DNA from: Choristoneura fumiferana
Taxonomy: Eukaryota > Arthropoda > Insecta > Lepidoptera > Tortricidae
Direction: 5' to 3'
DNA: 64,000 nucleotides
Assembly (NCBI RefSeq): GCF_025370935.1
Contig: NC_133486.1
Location: 8,500,330-8,564,329, forward strand
A model generated the notes under the pieces. It had not been told where the DNA came from. It ran no database searches and saw only the letters and a list, made by a program, of their open reading frames with translations. The position numbers were made by a program, and so were the translations under genes. Of the stretch, positions 1-11,339 are shown piece after piece. The stretch's first letter is position 1, and each line of letters begins with the position of its first letter.

Positions 1-685
1 CAAATTATAGGTACTTACTTACATAAAATAATTACCTAGCTATCTTTCATTAATTGCATCACAAAACTCAAAGACATAATTTTTAATTGGTTTTCTGAGG
101 TTCAAAAAAGAAAAACGAAATCGTTTGACAAAAGATAATCTGAGAAGCAACAAAACATTCAGTGCGGTGTGAACTGGAACTAACGTAACTGCAGCTACAT
201 ATTAGTAATCTGTGGTAACTGCTTACAAATTTTGACAGAAATATATGACAGTGGCGCCTCCCACAAATCACACAAGGGCGTGAGTGTAAAATATAATGTT
301 TAATGTTTATTATAATAATTATTATAATATAATATTATTTTACTTCTCTTAGTCAGTCTGTTCAAATCAACACCTAAATCTATTAAAATAAATACACACG
401 GACTTATTTTGATACGATTGAATGAGAGTTTCTGTAACAGACTAGTTGACACTATACTTAGATTGGATAGGTATTTAACTGAATTACGAGTATGTAAACA
501 AAACAACGTCATTTGGTGTCTTAAATATTGAAATTCACATTTTGGTATTGAAATACACAAGTCTAGTTTGTATTACAATGGTAGATAATTCAAATGTTTA
601 AAACCCTTGAATATACCATATCTGGCAGCTGAAGTTTGTTTACATTTAGTTAATTACCTAAACATTTCAAGTATAGTATCGTGAA
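1..685. other. AT-rich DNA, no gene seen
   Basis: No coding sequence or recognisable repeat is visible on either strand. The short minus-strand reading frames have AT-driven composition and no domain signature, and are treated as chance. Confidence 0.5.
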
Positions 686-806
686 GTCCGTTTGTCAACT
701 TTGACATTTGCGTCATCTTTGTTATTGGTTAGATAACTATTTAGTTATTTTAGTTTAGTTGGCTCATCTGAGCCAATCACAAGCAAAGCTGTAGCGTCAA
801 ACGGAC
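686..806. repeat. Short inverted-repeat element, 9-bp ends
   Basis: GTCCGTTTG at 686-694 is matched in reverse complement by CAAACGGAC at 798-806. The interior also holds a small hairpin around GGCTCATCTGAGCC. The 121-bp size fits a decayed MITE, but no target duplication is visible, so the class is open. Confidence 0.4.
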
Positions 807-927
807 CTCTCGATATTAACGCCATCTAGCGATTTTTTGCCTGTCAAGAAACCGTCATTATAGTTAGAGTTTTCTTATTTTTCTTGCACATGTATCCAGA
901 GATGGCTTTGTTTACCACAAAGTGCCA

Positions 928-1193
928 GGTTTTATTATACATACATACATACATACATTCACGCCTTTATCCCTAAAAGGGGTAGGCAGAGCACGTGAAA
1001 CTTGTGTTCCAGTACCACTTTTAGCATAAATGTGGGTATAAAAGATGGACAAAATGTGATATCGCAGTGACAGGTTGCTAGCCCATCGCCCACAACACAC
1101 TTCAACCCTGTTCCCTTAGTCGACTCTTACGACACCCACAGGAAGAAAGGGGGTGGTGCTATTCTTACCCGGCACCACACGGGTTTTATTATA
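928..1193 (-). mobile_element. SINE-like retroposon with 12-bp target duplication
   Basis: The 12-mer GGTTTTATTATA occurs at 928-939 and again at 1182-1193, exactly bracketing the unit. Read on the minus strand, the body starts CCGTGTGGTGCCGGGTAAG and ends in a four-unit (ATGT)n tail, the layout of a SINE integrated by target-primed reverse transcription. I recognise the body as a common lepidopteran interspersed repeat. A short related piece lies near 21405-21450. The intact duplication suggests a fairly recent insertion. Confidence 0.85.
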
Positions 1194-1669
1194 ATAAATT
1201 AAATATGATGCGTAGATGCATAAACCCCGATCATTACGTGGCGTCATATCAGATCGCAAAGTGCATAGCGTATTGGTAAATATAGTTGCAGTAATGAGAT
1301 GAATAAACAAATAATTGTAAGTAAGAAAGTAGGTATTCTTGTTGCTTACGGTAACCCTAGAAAGATTTGTTCGTTTCATATAAAAGAAATTGGTCACCAA
1401 AATTTGACTTTAGAAAAAGTTTAAAGTTCCTACAATAAATAGATACAATGCTTTTAAGATAAACAGAAAATAAAAATTTGGGCAACGCTTCTGATTGCTT
1501 AAGGGTATTGTCCTTGTAATTAAGATTGTTGTGTACTCATTGGGCCGTTACGTTCAATTACAGGGAATAAACCTTTGCCTTCTTCTTTAATTGTACACGC
1601 AGAGATGTGCAACAAATTTAATCAACAATACAATTACCTACATACCTACAATTAAGGAAACCGTAAAAA
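1194..1669. other. No feature seen
   Basis: AT-rich sequence without recognisable gene or repeat. Confidence 0.5.
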
Positions 1670-1740
1670 GCCGTCGTGGCCCAGCTGATTTAGCTATGAC
1701 CTCTCAAGAACAGGATTGTGGGTTCACGTCCCTGCTGGTA
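1670..1740 (+). mobile_element. Head fragment of tRNA-derived SINE (GAT-tail family)
   Basis: The stretch is a diverged match to the tRNA-like head of the SINE at 24799: a GCCGT-GTGGCC start, CCTCTCAAG in the middle and GTGGGTTCACG at the B-box position. The part after the tRNA-like region is missing or unrecognisable. Confidence 0.6.
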
Positions 1741-2412
1741 TTTGTATCTGGCTAAAATTTTAATTTCTAACTTTGAGTAGGTACACTAGACAAGGGCATC
1801 CGCATGCCTTTCATAACGAGTGCAAAAAGGACATAAAAACGTGTATCTGTGTCTGCTGCTTCGTATAAGGTAGTTTTTCGGTTGTTTTAGTGAGCATTGT
1901 AACGTATCTTAACTTAGTATCGTTACTGCTAGACTTAAAGTTACACTGCTATTAAAAAGCTATACTATAACTAAGTATCCGGAAATTAAATGCTTCCGGT
2001 GATGAGTATGATCGTATCGCCGCGTGCGCAGCTCAGCCGTGATCGCTCGATCGAGTCATGACCGGGAGTCACCCATACCATCCATTAGTATAAACAATTT
2101 GTAATTTAAGATATAAATATCGCACCGATGAAGCATGCGGGTATGTACTTACGTATGTTTATAAACTCTTCATTGTAGAAAAAATAGCTAGAGATCATAC
2201 AAAGGCGATCTTAACCCTCTAAGGGCCACCAGTCAACCTATAAGTTAATAGGAGGAGCAATCAGTACCTAGAGTTGTGTTAGTGCAAATTTAGCTTAGCG
2301 GCTGTAGATTCTTCGTAAGCTCTTGCTGTAAGCTCCGAATTAAAAGTAGGTACCATAACAAACAAACATAATTATTATAAATATAATACACGGGTCACGC
2401 AGGTACAAGTAT
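1741..2412. other. No gene; unique-looking intergenic DNA
   Basis: There is no ORF of note. A small GC-richer patch at about 2015-2070 contains several GATCG/CGATC words but no recognisable element. Confidence 0.45.
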
Positions 2413-2496
2413 TAAATAAATATCATGGAACAATTGACATCAAGTGACCTAGTCCCAAACTAAGCCAAGATTGTACTATAGGTACTAGTCAATGGA
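2413..2496 (-). mobile_element. 3' fragment of tRNA-derived SINE (TTTA-tail family)
   Basis: Reverse-complement match to the 3' part of the SINE at 25634: the block from 'catagtacaagctttgctta' to 'cccatgatatttattta' is recognisable with substitutions and a small gap. Confidence 0.75.
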
Positions 2497-2728
2497 CAAT
2501 AGTAGATTGTTTAACAAGGGACTAAAACAAGCCATAATGACACGAGATGTTTAGCCACCCGAGCAGAGCAAGGGTGACTATAGTTCGAGTGGCATTACGG
2601 TTGTTTAGTCTCGCGTTAAACACTCTACTTTTCACTTTGAATGCGAGAAAAAAAAACATTTTACTACTTAATAGCCAAGGAGCACTGCCATGTTTGCTGC
2701 TACGTACGAAATATGTAAGTGACCTGTG

Positions 2729-2806
2729 TTATTTTAATAATTATCTATTGCAGTAAGGCCACGGTCATAACCGTGGCCTTACTGCAATAGATAATTATTA
2801 AAATAA
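2729..2806. repeat. Perfect palindrome, 37-bp arms, 4-nt loop
   Basis: Bases 2729-2765 are the exact reverse complement of 2770-2806, leaving only CATA as loop. Pairing stops abruptly on both sides, and no terminal motif or target duplication surrounds it. The total lack of mismatches means a very recent inversion-duplication, a selected hairpin or an assembly artefact. Single-base resolution was checked by hand. Confidence 0.95.
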
Positions 2807-2903
2807 AAACCGACAGACTCGTAATTCGTGCACAGGATGTATGTAAATTAATTTTCACCTGCTGAAATGTTTCATTTCATGACATGTAATTTTTTCCATT
2901 TTT

Positions 2904-3398
2904 AGGGTTCCGTAGCCGTAGTTAAGCTCAGAGACCGTTAGTACTAGATAGTTGTAATTTGAAATGGAAAACTCTAACCCTATAGTGTGGAGTATCGTTG
3001 GATAGGTCTTTTAAAACCGTTGCGGAGTTGCTAAGACGATTTTTCGATGCAGTGATCTGTTTGCGAAATATTCAACTTTAAAGTGCAAAATTTTGATTCA
3101 AATCGAGCGCCCCTCCCCCCACCCCTCTAAAATCTATTGTTGGGAGGAAAAATTTGAAAATATTCAGTATGGTAGTAAGTATATCAAATTAACAAGGAAA
3201 ATTATAACGGCGGAAAAAATTGCTTAGAAAGATAATATTTTAAAAGTAAATAGCAGACTAAGGTATAAAATATACCTAAACTTGGAAGATTCCGTCCCTA
3301 CATAATACGTAATCCGGACAAAAATATTAAGTACTTGATTTTTTCGTAATGGACGGAACCCTATCTTGGGCGTGACCGACACACTCTTGGCCGGTTTT
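2904..3398. repeat. GGGTTCCGTA / CCGGCCAAG interspersed element, internally deleted
   Basis: One end reads AGGGTTCCGTA and the other carries ACGGAACCCTATCTTGGGC followed by CTTGGCCGGTTTT. The interior (GATTTTTCGAT, CAACTTTAAAGTGCAAA, CTCTAAAATCTA) aligns with the copy at 8936-9310. A non-autonomous family common in moths, class uncertain. Confidence 0.7.
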
Positions 3399-4175
3399 AT
3401 TTCTTTCCAAAATGTTAATAATGTTTTCCTTTTTTCTTTCTGTCGCATTATCATTAAACCTACTAGAATAATAAAGTAGGTAAACCATATTTGAACTTCT
3501 CTCCGCTCTACTTTGTCTCAATAGAAAGCGCAAAGGCTACATATTTGCACTTCAAACGAATCAAATTAAAATCAATATGGTCGGAGCCAAGAAACGAGCC
3601 AGAGCACCTTGCGTCTCAAAACTTTAAGTAACACAAGAATTGAATGGCTATTAAATACATTATTTATATTTAAAACAAATGACAACTCAACAGAAGCCTT
3701 AAAACGTGCATAGCCCCGGGCGCTAGCCAAATGACAAGTTTTTGAATTGAAATTTCCACACAACAGTCTTACTGAAGATTAATCTTCTTGAAAATACATT
3801 TCGGATGTCAGCCCGTCCTTTGTTTGTATAGAAACCACAACAATGAATGATTATTCGCACTTAATATGAAACCAGGAGTCAACGCCTAAGTTTCGACACG
3901 TTACGAATTAATGTAACCAACGTTTACTACATTTTATTCGCCGCTCGAAGTTATTACAAAGTTTTAACGATCCTATGTATGAATTTGATTAGTTTTATTG
4001 GCAAAAATATCCATATGCCATTCGACGTTATGAGAGCAATTGACCTGAAATCATCGTCCTTCTGCAATATGTCGACTTTATAGGTAATTTGTTTATTTTC
4101 AAATGTCAACAAATATATATTTGTTACTATTGTGCACAATTAACGTTAGAGACAAAGAGAAGAGTCCTTGAAAAC
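3399..4175. other. No feature seen
   Basis: Short minus-strand frames here have no recognisable protein features. No repeat was identified. Confidence 0.5.
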
Positions 4176-4580
4176 TTTTTAACCCCGGACGCAAAAAGAG
4201 GGGTGTTATAAGTTTGACCGCTATGTGTGTATGTGTCGGTGTGTCTGTGTGTCTGTATGTCTGTGTGTCTGTCTGTGGCACCGTAGTTCTTAAACGGGTG
4301 GACCGATTTGAATGCGGTTTTTTTAACCCCCGACGCAAAAAGAGGGGTGTTATAAGTTTGACCGATATGTGTGTCTGTGTGACTGTCTTGACTGTCTGTG
4401 GCACTGTAGCTCTGAAACGGATGGACTGATTTGAATGCAATTTTTTGTAATTGAAAGCATGGTTTTTAGCAATGGTTCTTAGATATGTTTCATCAAAATC
4501 GATTTAGCCATTTTTGAGATATTTAAATTTGAAGTGACGATGTTGGGGGTTTTTCAACTTTATGTTGGTAAGGTTATACC
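4176..4580 (+). repeat. Tandem pair of the AACCCCCGACGC repeat
   Basis: A partial copy (4181 to about 4320) runs through the T-run directly into a fuller copy starting AACCCCCGACG at 4325. Each has AAAAAGAGGGGTGTTATAAG, a TGTGTCTG-rich stretch, then GTGGAC-GATTTGAATGC. The second copy continues to its far end (TTTTTCAAC...GTTGG). Reading frames on both strands here are repeat sequence, not genes. Other copies are at 5068, 7760 and 39731. Confidence 0.85.
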
Positions 4581-4670
4581 GGGTGGGCCCTGTAACAGGA
4601 GCAAAAAATTATAACACAGGTTCTGCTACTCAAATGAAACTAAATACTTTAGTTCTGCAACTATCAAAAA
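4581..4670 (+). repeat. Fragment of the ACCGGGTG-GGCCTGTAA repeat
   Basis: ACCGGGTGGGCCCTGTAACA followed by a CTCAAATGAAAC-TTAGTT block resembles the repeat split by a SINE at 56408-56805. Confidence 0.55.
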
Positions 4671-5067
4671 TTAAGTAATCTTATGATTATGTTTATAATA
4701 ATCAAAATACAATAAAATGTCAACTGAAATCAACTCTTTCAAAGAATCACTTTCATTTATTATACTTGTTCTTTACTCCCAACGTATCGACAGTGGGGTC
4801 GCATACAATTATCCGCGCTGATGAGTGAATCACTGACGTCTGACCCACTAGTGTTGAATTCGCATAAAATATAATTCTGTTACGCAAACTGTGCGCAAGA
4901 GTGCGCTCCTTCTGGTACCGGATTTGCGGTATGAAGAATAATTTTAGGCACTCTGTTTTGTTGTAAGATAATTAATATCACAAATTATGCTTTATATTTT
5001 ATTTCATTTCATGTATATTATATAGTTACGCATTATAAACTAAAATGGTAGGGTGGAAAAACGTAAT

Positions 5068-5467
5068 GAATAACCTAACTAACAAAAAGTTGGGAAACAA
5101 CCGAGTTTGTCTCTTCAAAGTTCAATATATCAAAAACGGCCAAACCGATTTTGATGAAACATGTCTAAGAACCATCGCTAAAAAATCTGATTTAAAAAAA
5201 ATATAACCGTTTAAGAGCTACGGTACCATAGACAGACGCACAGAAACACATAGCGGTCCAAATTATTACCCCTCATGTGTCTTAAAGTTCCAAAAACGGC
5301 CAAAGATTTTGATGAAACATGTCTAGAACCATCGCTAAGTCAGATTTAAAAAAATCGTTCAAAGAGGTCGTTTCGGTAATAAATTTAATTCTGATTATGC
5401 CTAATCCGTTAAAGAAACACATGCGGTCAAAATTATAAGTAAGCTAAATTTTAACGGGGTTAAAAAG
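5068..5467 (-). repeat. Two decayed tandem copies of the AACCCCCGACGC repeat
   Basis: Reverse-orientation landmarks appear twice: AAAAACGGCCAAA, GATTTTGATGAAACATGTCT and ACCATCGCTAA at 5131-5195 and again at 5291-5340. The pair ends with a GGGGTTAAAAA terminus near 5457-5467. The internal copy is truncated. Confidence 0.75.
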
Positions 5468-6017
5468 ATGACAAATTAGATTGCGCTTTCTCAATTGCTG
5501 CAAAAACTGCCTTAGGGTATACATTTTTGCAAAAGTATCCACATCTATGTATATGTTGTAACTTTTATTTTGTTTTTGTATTTGGATGCATGTTTAAACA
5601 AATAGGTAGTTACATATAATTAAATTGTAACGAGCGCGTTCTCGCCAACAAACTGTAATATCAGTTTGGCGAGTGGATATGTACAGTAAGCAAGTGTATG
5701 TAATAACTATGAGAAAAAAAAATGATTTATGCTTTGATCTACTAACTAGTAGCCACCAACATACGGTTAATCAGAATACACAAACATCATAAGATCACAT
5801 TGTTTTTTAGGGTTCACTATTGTCTAACCAAAATATATTTTTACAAATGATTTATATCAAAATCATGTTATTAAAAAACCGTGAATGTTTAAAGATTTTT
5901 ATGGCACTAATCTAACCTATAGAGTTCTAAACAGTGGTTTTGAAATAAATCCAGAATAGTTCACAGTTTCAGAATAAAATTAATTAATTAGTAAAACTAA
6001 TGAAACGAATCATTTCT
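5468..6017. other. Intergenic; small hairpin at 5641-5673
   Basis: CTCGCCAA-CAAACTG pairs with CAGTTTGGCGAG, giving a hairpin of about 12 bp per arm. Nothing else is recognisable. Confidence 0.45.
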
Positions 6018-6567
6018 AAAAAACCGGGCAAGTGCGAGTCGGTTCCGTACACATTTATAGGTATGTAAGTAAACGGGAATCGTGTCTTGAAGATATTTCT
6101 CGCTTTTTCCGAGCGATTTAATGCATCCACTGAATGTAGAGCCCTACTCTTAAGCAAAATGTACGCAGTGTGGGGTCAGATTATATTGCTCATTGATATT
6201 TACAGACAGACATAAAAAATCATGATTTTCAGACTTTTCTAGTTAGTTGTGTTATAATAGCTACCTCCATACCAAATTTCAAGATTCTGAGTTCAAAGAA
6301 GTACCCTAGGTTTTGATTCCCTTGCGAGTTTCGAAAATTTGCGGAAATTTGCAGCATAAACGGCTGCATCTTTTGATTGCGTTGGCTTAGAAGTTTGATT
6401 TTTTCACAGCTCTAAGGGACAGTAGATTTCAGTATTTGATATAAATTTCAGCTTGATACTTCCACGCGTTCCCGAGAAAAAGGGTCTTAACAGACAGACA
6501 GACGGACAAAAAGTGATCCTATAAGGGTTCCGTTTTTTCCTTTTGAGGTACGGAACCCTAAAAAAAA
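6018..6567. repeat. Near full-length CCGGGCAAGTGCGAGTCGG / ACGGAACCCTA element
   Basis: It begins AAAACCGGGCAAGTGCGAG and ends with GACAGACAGACGGACAAAAA, TTCCGTTTTTTCC and TACGGAACCCTAAAA. No coding capacity is seen; the 62-codon minus frame inside is incidental. A diverged fragment of the same family lies at 30492-30690. Confidence 0.75.
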
Positions 6568-6944
6568 TGTTTTGGCTAAAATTAGAGAACACCGTTTTTT
6601 AGATTGACCTTATGCGTAAGACCGTCGATGTCTTAGCGCCATTAGACAATTGGCAACAACCTGCTGACGCCAAGTAGAACGTTGCGCGGTGCGAGCAACA
6701 GGTTAACCTTACTCGTCTCCACCCATCCGAGATGTTGCCGACATCTAAATATTTTACACACTACTCGATGTGGAGGAAAAACCATCATTAATTATGCTTG
6801 GGTTCCGTAGTCTTTGGTGGTTTTAATCAGTGACTTATTCAGTATTTGTTACCGAACAGTATTTAGAACCGGTGGCCAGAATTTTTATAACTAAATTCTA
6901 TTGTATACAATTTTTGTAATAAAGTCAAACTCAGTCAAAATATC
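6568..6944. other. No feature seen
   Basis: Nothing recognisable on either strand. Confidence 0.4.
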
Positions 6945-7235
6945 TTTATTCAATTTAGGCTATAACAAGCACTTATAAATGTCAAAAAAAAATCTACCAC
7001 CGGTTCGGAAAAACCTCTGTTGAGAAGAATCCGGCAAGAAACTCATCGAGGTATATTTTTTTTACCAGATTTTCAATATTATTAAATGATATCTATACAT
7101 CACAAGTATTTAACACAACTTTATTTTTAACACAGTAGGTTCGCTATTTGAAGGGATCGCTAATGCGGATCGGAATTATTTCCAAATATCCCTGTCCATG
7201 ATATAATCATTAACTTTATAATACGCCTTAGATAT
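6945..7235 (-). mobile_element. 3' end of a non-LTR retrotransposon (LINE)
   Basis: Read on the minus strand, a short C-terminal coding remnant (KAYYKVNDYIMDRDIWK, stop at 7176-7178) is followed by a 3' UTR containing AGTTTCTTGCCGGATTCTTC and GAACCGGTGGTAG, and it ends GAATAAAGATATTTTGA. The same 3'-UTR layout recurs, diverged, at 58955-59110 on the plus strand. It is 5'-truncated, as is usual for LINEs. The clade (Jockey/CR1-like) is inferred from memory of similar moth elements. Confidence 0.75.
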
Positions 7236-7759
7236 TAATGTTATTATTAATGTGTGTAATATTGGATTTAGTATCATTCTATTTCATTTCTAGCATGTCG
7301 TAGAACGATCTCACAGCAAATATTACGCTCAAATCTCTTGTCAACCAATGCAATATGAAAAGATTCCGCAGCGGATTACTACGATTTTACTAGTTTGTTA
7401 ATAAAAAAAAAAGATTTAACTCATTTTCGTAACTTTTACTCGTACATTTTATTACACCTCTATCTACTAGACTCTTTTGGGTGTAATTGAGACGAGCATT
7501 TTCTGTTTTACTATTTTAATAAATTGTGGCAATAACAAAATATGTACAAAAATGATTATTATTATAACAGTTATTAAATTTTAATTGTATGAACGTAATT
7601 TCAAACACAATAATTGTATTGTTTATGAAATAAACAAATAAAAAATAAAAAAATAAATAAAAATTAAACCCCAAATTATTATAATGTGTGAGTATGTATT
7701 TTAAAGCTCTGGCTATAAGACAATAATAATTACCACAAAACCCGATAATTAACTTAGAT
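7236..7759. other. AT-rich, no gene
   Basis: An A-rich low-complexity run (AAATAA units) lies at about 7630-7670 and could be a retroposon tail. Otherwise nothing is seen. Confidence 0.4.
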
Positions 7760-8013
7760 ATAACCTAACCAATTCAACAAAAAGTTGTAAACCCCCCGAT
7801 TTTGTCACTTCAAAGTTTAATATCTCAAAAACAGCTAAACCGATTTTGATAAGACATGCCTATGAACCATCGCTAGAAAACCAGCTTTCAAATAAAAAAA
7901 ACAGCATTCAAATCGGTTCACCTGTTTAAGAGCTATGGTGCTACAGATAGATACACAGACACACATAGCGGTCAAACTTATAACACCCCTCTTTTTGCGT
8001 CGGGGGTTAAAAA
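7760..8013 (-). repeat. Full copy of the AACCCCCGACGC repeat
   Basis: It runs from ATAACCTAACC (7760) through GATTTTGATAAGACATGCC and AACCATCGCTAGAAAA to CTTTTTGCGTCGGGGGTTAA. This is the least altered copy of the family in the window, about 254 bp. Confidence 0.85.
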
Positions 8014-8338
8014 TAAGGACATAATAACACTTCAAGAAAGAATGAGATTCATAATAATATCTTGCTGACATCATGCTGCGATATCACTTGAAACATTATC
8101 AAATTAAGACTTAGGTTTGACGTCCCAGATCTTTATCCGATGCTGAGGTATCTACTGCGACGATATTCATATTTAAACCAAACTTTATACATCTCCTTAC
8201 ATAACTAACCTTCCTAACAATGTCCGAATATTACGCCACGATCATATCCCATCTTCCGGTGACATTAACATGCAGACAATGACATTCAATGCTGGTAAAT
8301 TATGCGGATGCTGATAGGCTATTGAAATTATTAAAATG

Positions 8339-8561
8339 ACTAGCTTTTGCCCGCGGCTCCGCCCGCGTGGTATTCGGTTATCGCGCGCTGTTCCCTCGGG
8401 AACTTTGCATTTATTTATCCGGGATAAAAAGTAGCCTATGTCACTCTCGGGCCCATAAACTATCTCTATGCCAAAAATCACGTCGATCCGTCGCTCCGTT
8501 ACGGCGTGAAAGACGGACAAACACACAAACACACTTTCGCATTTATAATATTAGTATGGAT
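8339..8561 (+). mobile_element. TATAATATTAGTA-ending retroposon copy
   Basis: Begins CTAGCTTTTGCCCGCGGCTC and ends ACACTTTCGCATTTATAATATTAGTATGGAT. Copies are at 14760-14933 (plus) and 60022-60243 (minus), with older relatives at 11340 and 21640. The family matches moth RTE-type LINE 3' ends or SINEs using that end. The frames on both strands are repeat shadows. Confidence 0.8.
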
Positions 8562-8935
8562 TGTGATTAGTGGTACTTTGAGGGTAACTACTTTTAATGA
8601 CAGAGTATGTGGTATTTTTTTTTCGGTAAACAACCCTGAGTAAACATAGACACTACTGAACTACAGGCGAAGAGGTGACAGCGTGAGGTAAATAAAGAGG
8701 TCAGTTTTAGGTGTGCCAAAAACGATTAATAAAAGGTGCTTCTTAGTTATATATACGATTGTCGCAGATACAAGCAATATGCATTTATGTAGCAGTAAAC
8801 TATTACGCTACCGTTATACACTGAAAGTGGTCAGATGCCATATTACACATCCTCCGAAACTCCGTTCACTAAGTAGCCAAAGTTGAAGCGGAAAGTGCAG
8901 AAAGAATGAGAGAGTATCCAAGTGGGGAGAAAAAT
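8562..8935. other. No feature seen
   Basis: No gene or repeat recognised. Confidence 0.4.
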
Positions 8936-9310
8936 GGCAAAAACGGAACCCTTATAGTTTCGCCAAGTCTGTCTGTCTGTCTGTCCGTCCGCGGCTTTGC
9001 TCAGGGACTATCAATGCTAGAAAGCTCTCATTTTGCACGAATATATATGTAAACTATGCCGACAAAATGGTACAATAAAACAATTAAAAACATTTTTTTT
9101 AGAGTACCATAGACGTAAAGTGGGGGTGATTTTTTTTCTCATCCAACATGCGATAGGTCGATAAGATAGGTCTTTTAATGCCATTAACTAGGGGGTTGCT
9201 AAAACGATTTTTCGATTCAGTGATTTGTTTGCAAAATATTCAACTTTAAAGTGCAAATTTTCATTAAAATCGAGCGTCACCCCTCTAAAATCTAAACCTC
9301 TCTAACTCAA
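8936..9310. repeat. Partial copy of the GGGTTCCGTA family
   Basis: It starts AAAAACGGAACCCTTATAGT with a GTCTGTCTGTCTGTCC tract. It then shares GATTTTTCGATTCAGTGAT and CAACTTTAAAGTGCAAATTT with 2904-3398. Together the two copies show different parts of one larger element. Confidence 0.75.
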
Positions 9311-11339
9311 ATCTAACGGCGTTAAAAACTGCGTTTATCTTTGCCCGTCTCAATTATTTAAAAAAACCTAGTGTCTTCTGTCACCTGGCAGTGTTAGAAT
9401 TAGGCGGTTTAGTTACAAAACATTTATTTACGATTATTTACGATGAAGGTCAAACGTTACTTTGCAAATATACACACGATCATTAAGTATTTTTTAACTA
9501 AAATGTTATAAAACGATTTGATAAACCTCATCCTCGAAATAGTTTTGGAATTAGAGCACATTGTAAAAAAGTGAGTTAATAGTTTAAGCTAACAAAACAA
9601 AATAAATTACAAGGGCTACATTAAAATATCTAAATTTTACTTTTTAGGGGGGTCTATTGGTAGGTACCTAACTCTATGCATTACATCTTCAGTTTTTAGG
9701 TCCAATTGAACCTTGAGAGTTTGAGCTTGGCATTTATGAGTCAGTAAGCCGGTCTATCGTTCAGAAATTTCATAAATTAAAAATGTCACTCTGGAGTCTA
9801 TTAATAGATATTTATATTGAAACAAATTGTGACATAATAAGTCTTACAATCAAAACTGCACCGAAAAAACAGACATGGGACCAAAATCACATAAGTTTTT
9901 GTTAAAAATTAAATTTTTAATACAAGCATTTTTGCTGACTGTTCTTGCATTGTCTGTCATCCAAATTACATTTCATACCAAATTTAAAGATACCATCAAC
10001 CGTTGAGGAGTTCCGTTCTGCGGAGACGATCCTTGCCGGACTACCAGGATGTCACAACCAATTGTAATGTCACCAGATTTACATACTCGTAAGTATGCCA
10101 AATTTCAATTCAATCGGAAAACACACAACTAAATAAATAAGTAAACAGAGCAAGCTAAGGAAAAGCTAGTAAAAAGAGTCCCAACTGTCTGCAGCCGGCA
10201 CTGGTCTTATGCCGGCATTGTAATGACATTTCATAAGATAACAGCACCAGTGCTGTTAATAAACTTAATAAAAAAATCCAAAGCCGTCATAAATCCTTCA
10301 CATGGTATTTTATTTTCTAATTTACTTCCCAAAAATTACTCTTCTATTCGAAATTTATTTATTTACGCTACACGTCCATGTTTGACTCACTGAAATCCAC
10401 GTGTGTACCAATTTTCAACAATGTTTACTCGTTTTTTTTCAATTTTTAATCAGTTTTTTAGATTCGGCCCAATGGCTTTGAAATACAGACACACGAACAG
10501 ACATAGAACCCAAAAACTTGAAACTTTGTTTTCGGAAGCCGACTCAAAAAGATTAAACAATACGGTATTTGACTATTTTTTTTTGTTTTATAAATTAAAA
10601 CTTCGCAATGCCTGTTATCGAATAGAGAAACAATTTTTAAGTTACCTTAGTTACTTTAGTTATAAGGTTTTGAAGTTCAAGATTAGACAGAGAAATACAT
10701 ACTTATTGCATGTGACGTTACACGCAAGTAGCGCCATAATTTCTGCATAGAGAAACGCGTTTGAGAAAGAGACAGGTATTTAGATTTTTCAAAAAAATCA
10801 CTATAAATCCAATTTTCAACCGATTTAAGTTTTGTCTGTATACCTATATTTTCATAATAATATATATAGTTGTCAAATACCGTATTGTACTTAATTAAAT
10901 TGTTCCAACACCAATAAGACGTGGAAAACTTGAAACGATGACAAATGGCCAATTCTTTATTTCGCCAGCAATGCTCTATTGTCTACTTGTTAATCAACTC
11001 GGCGGGTGCCTATTCTCAAGTGCAATAGTGAACAAATCTTCACTCATTGTTACATGGATTAAGTAATTTCCGCGTTACTTGCAACTGGTGATAGCACCCC
11101 ATCGGTAGCCGAATGGCAAAGTTCATTAATTCATATTGTACTACCTGAAGGCTTATTGTCCATAGCTCAATTGCAGCGACCATTCCTTATGTACCTACAG
11201 TCGGTGCCCTGACTTTATGTATCCACTTTTATTATTCATTTTATAGGAAAGTAAATAAAAATCGCGTGGGAATTCCCGAAAATTAAATAGTGGTTTTCAT
11301 TGACCTTACATTAAAAACAATCATGTCAAATTTCATGAC
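9311..11339. other. Intergenic; decayed retroposon end at ~9930-10165
   Basis: The stretch around 9930-10165 (CAAATTTCAATTCAATCGG, AAACAGAGCAAGCTA) resembles a worn LINE 3' end. A 115-codon plus frame at 10403-10750 is AT-driven, with runs of F, Y and K and no recognisable domain; I do not call it a gene. Confidence 0.4.

Noticed and set aside
4099..4440. 113-codon minus frame and 71-codon plus frame
   Set aside because: Low-complexity THTHT / CVCVC peptides from the TGTGTCTG tract of a tandem repeat.
10130..10170. Possible Helitron 3' end (hairpin plus CTAGT)
   Set aside because: The CTAGT is not preceded by a convincing GC-rich hairpin and no matching 5' TC end was found.
10403..10750. 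115-codon plus frame
   Set aside because: Phenylalanine, tyrosine and lysine runs expected from AT-rich DNA; no domain, no splice or promoter context.
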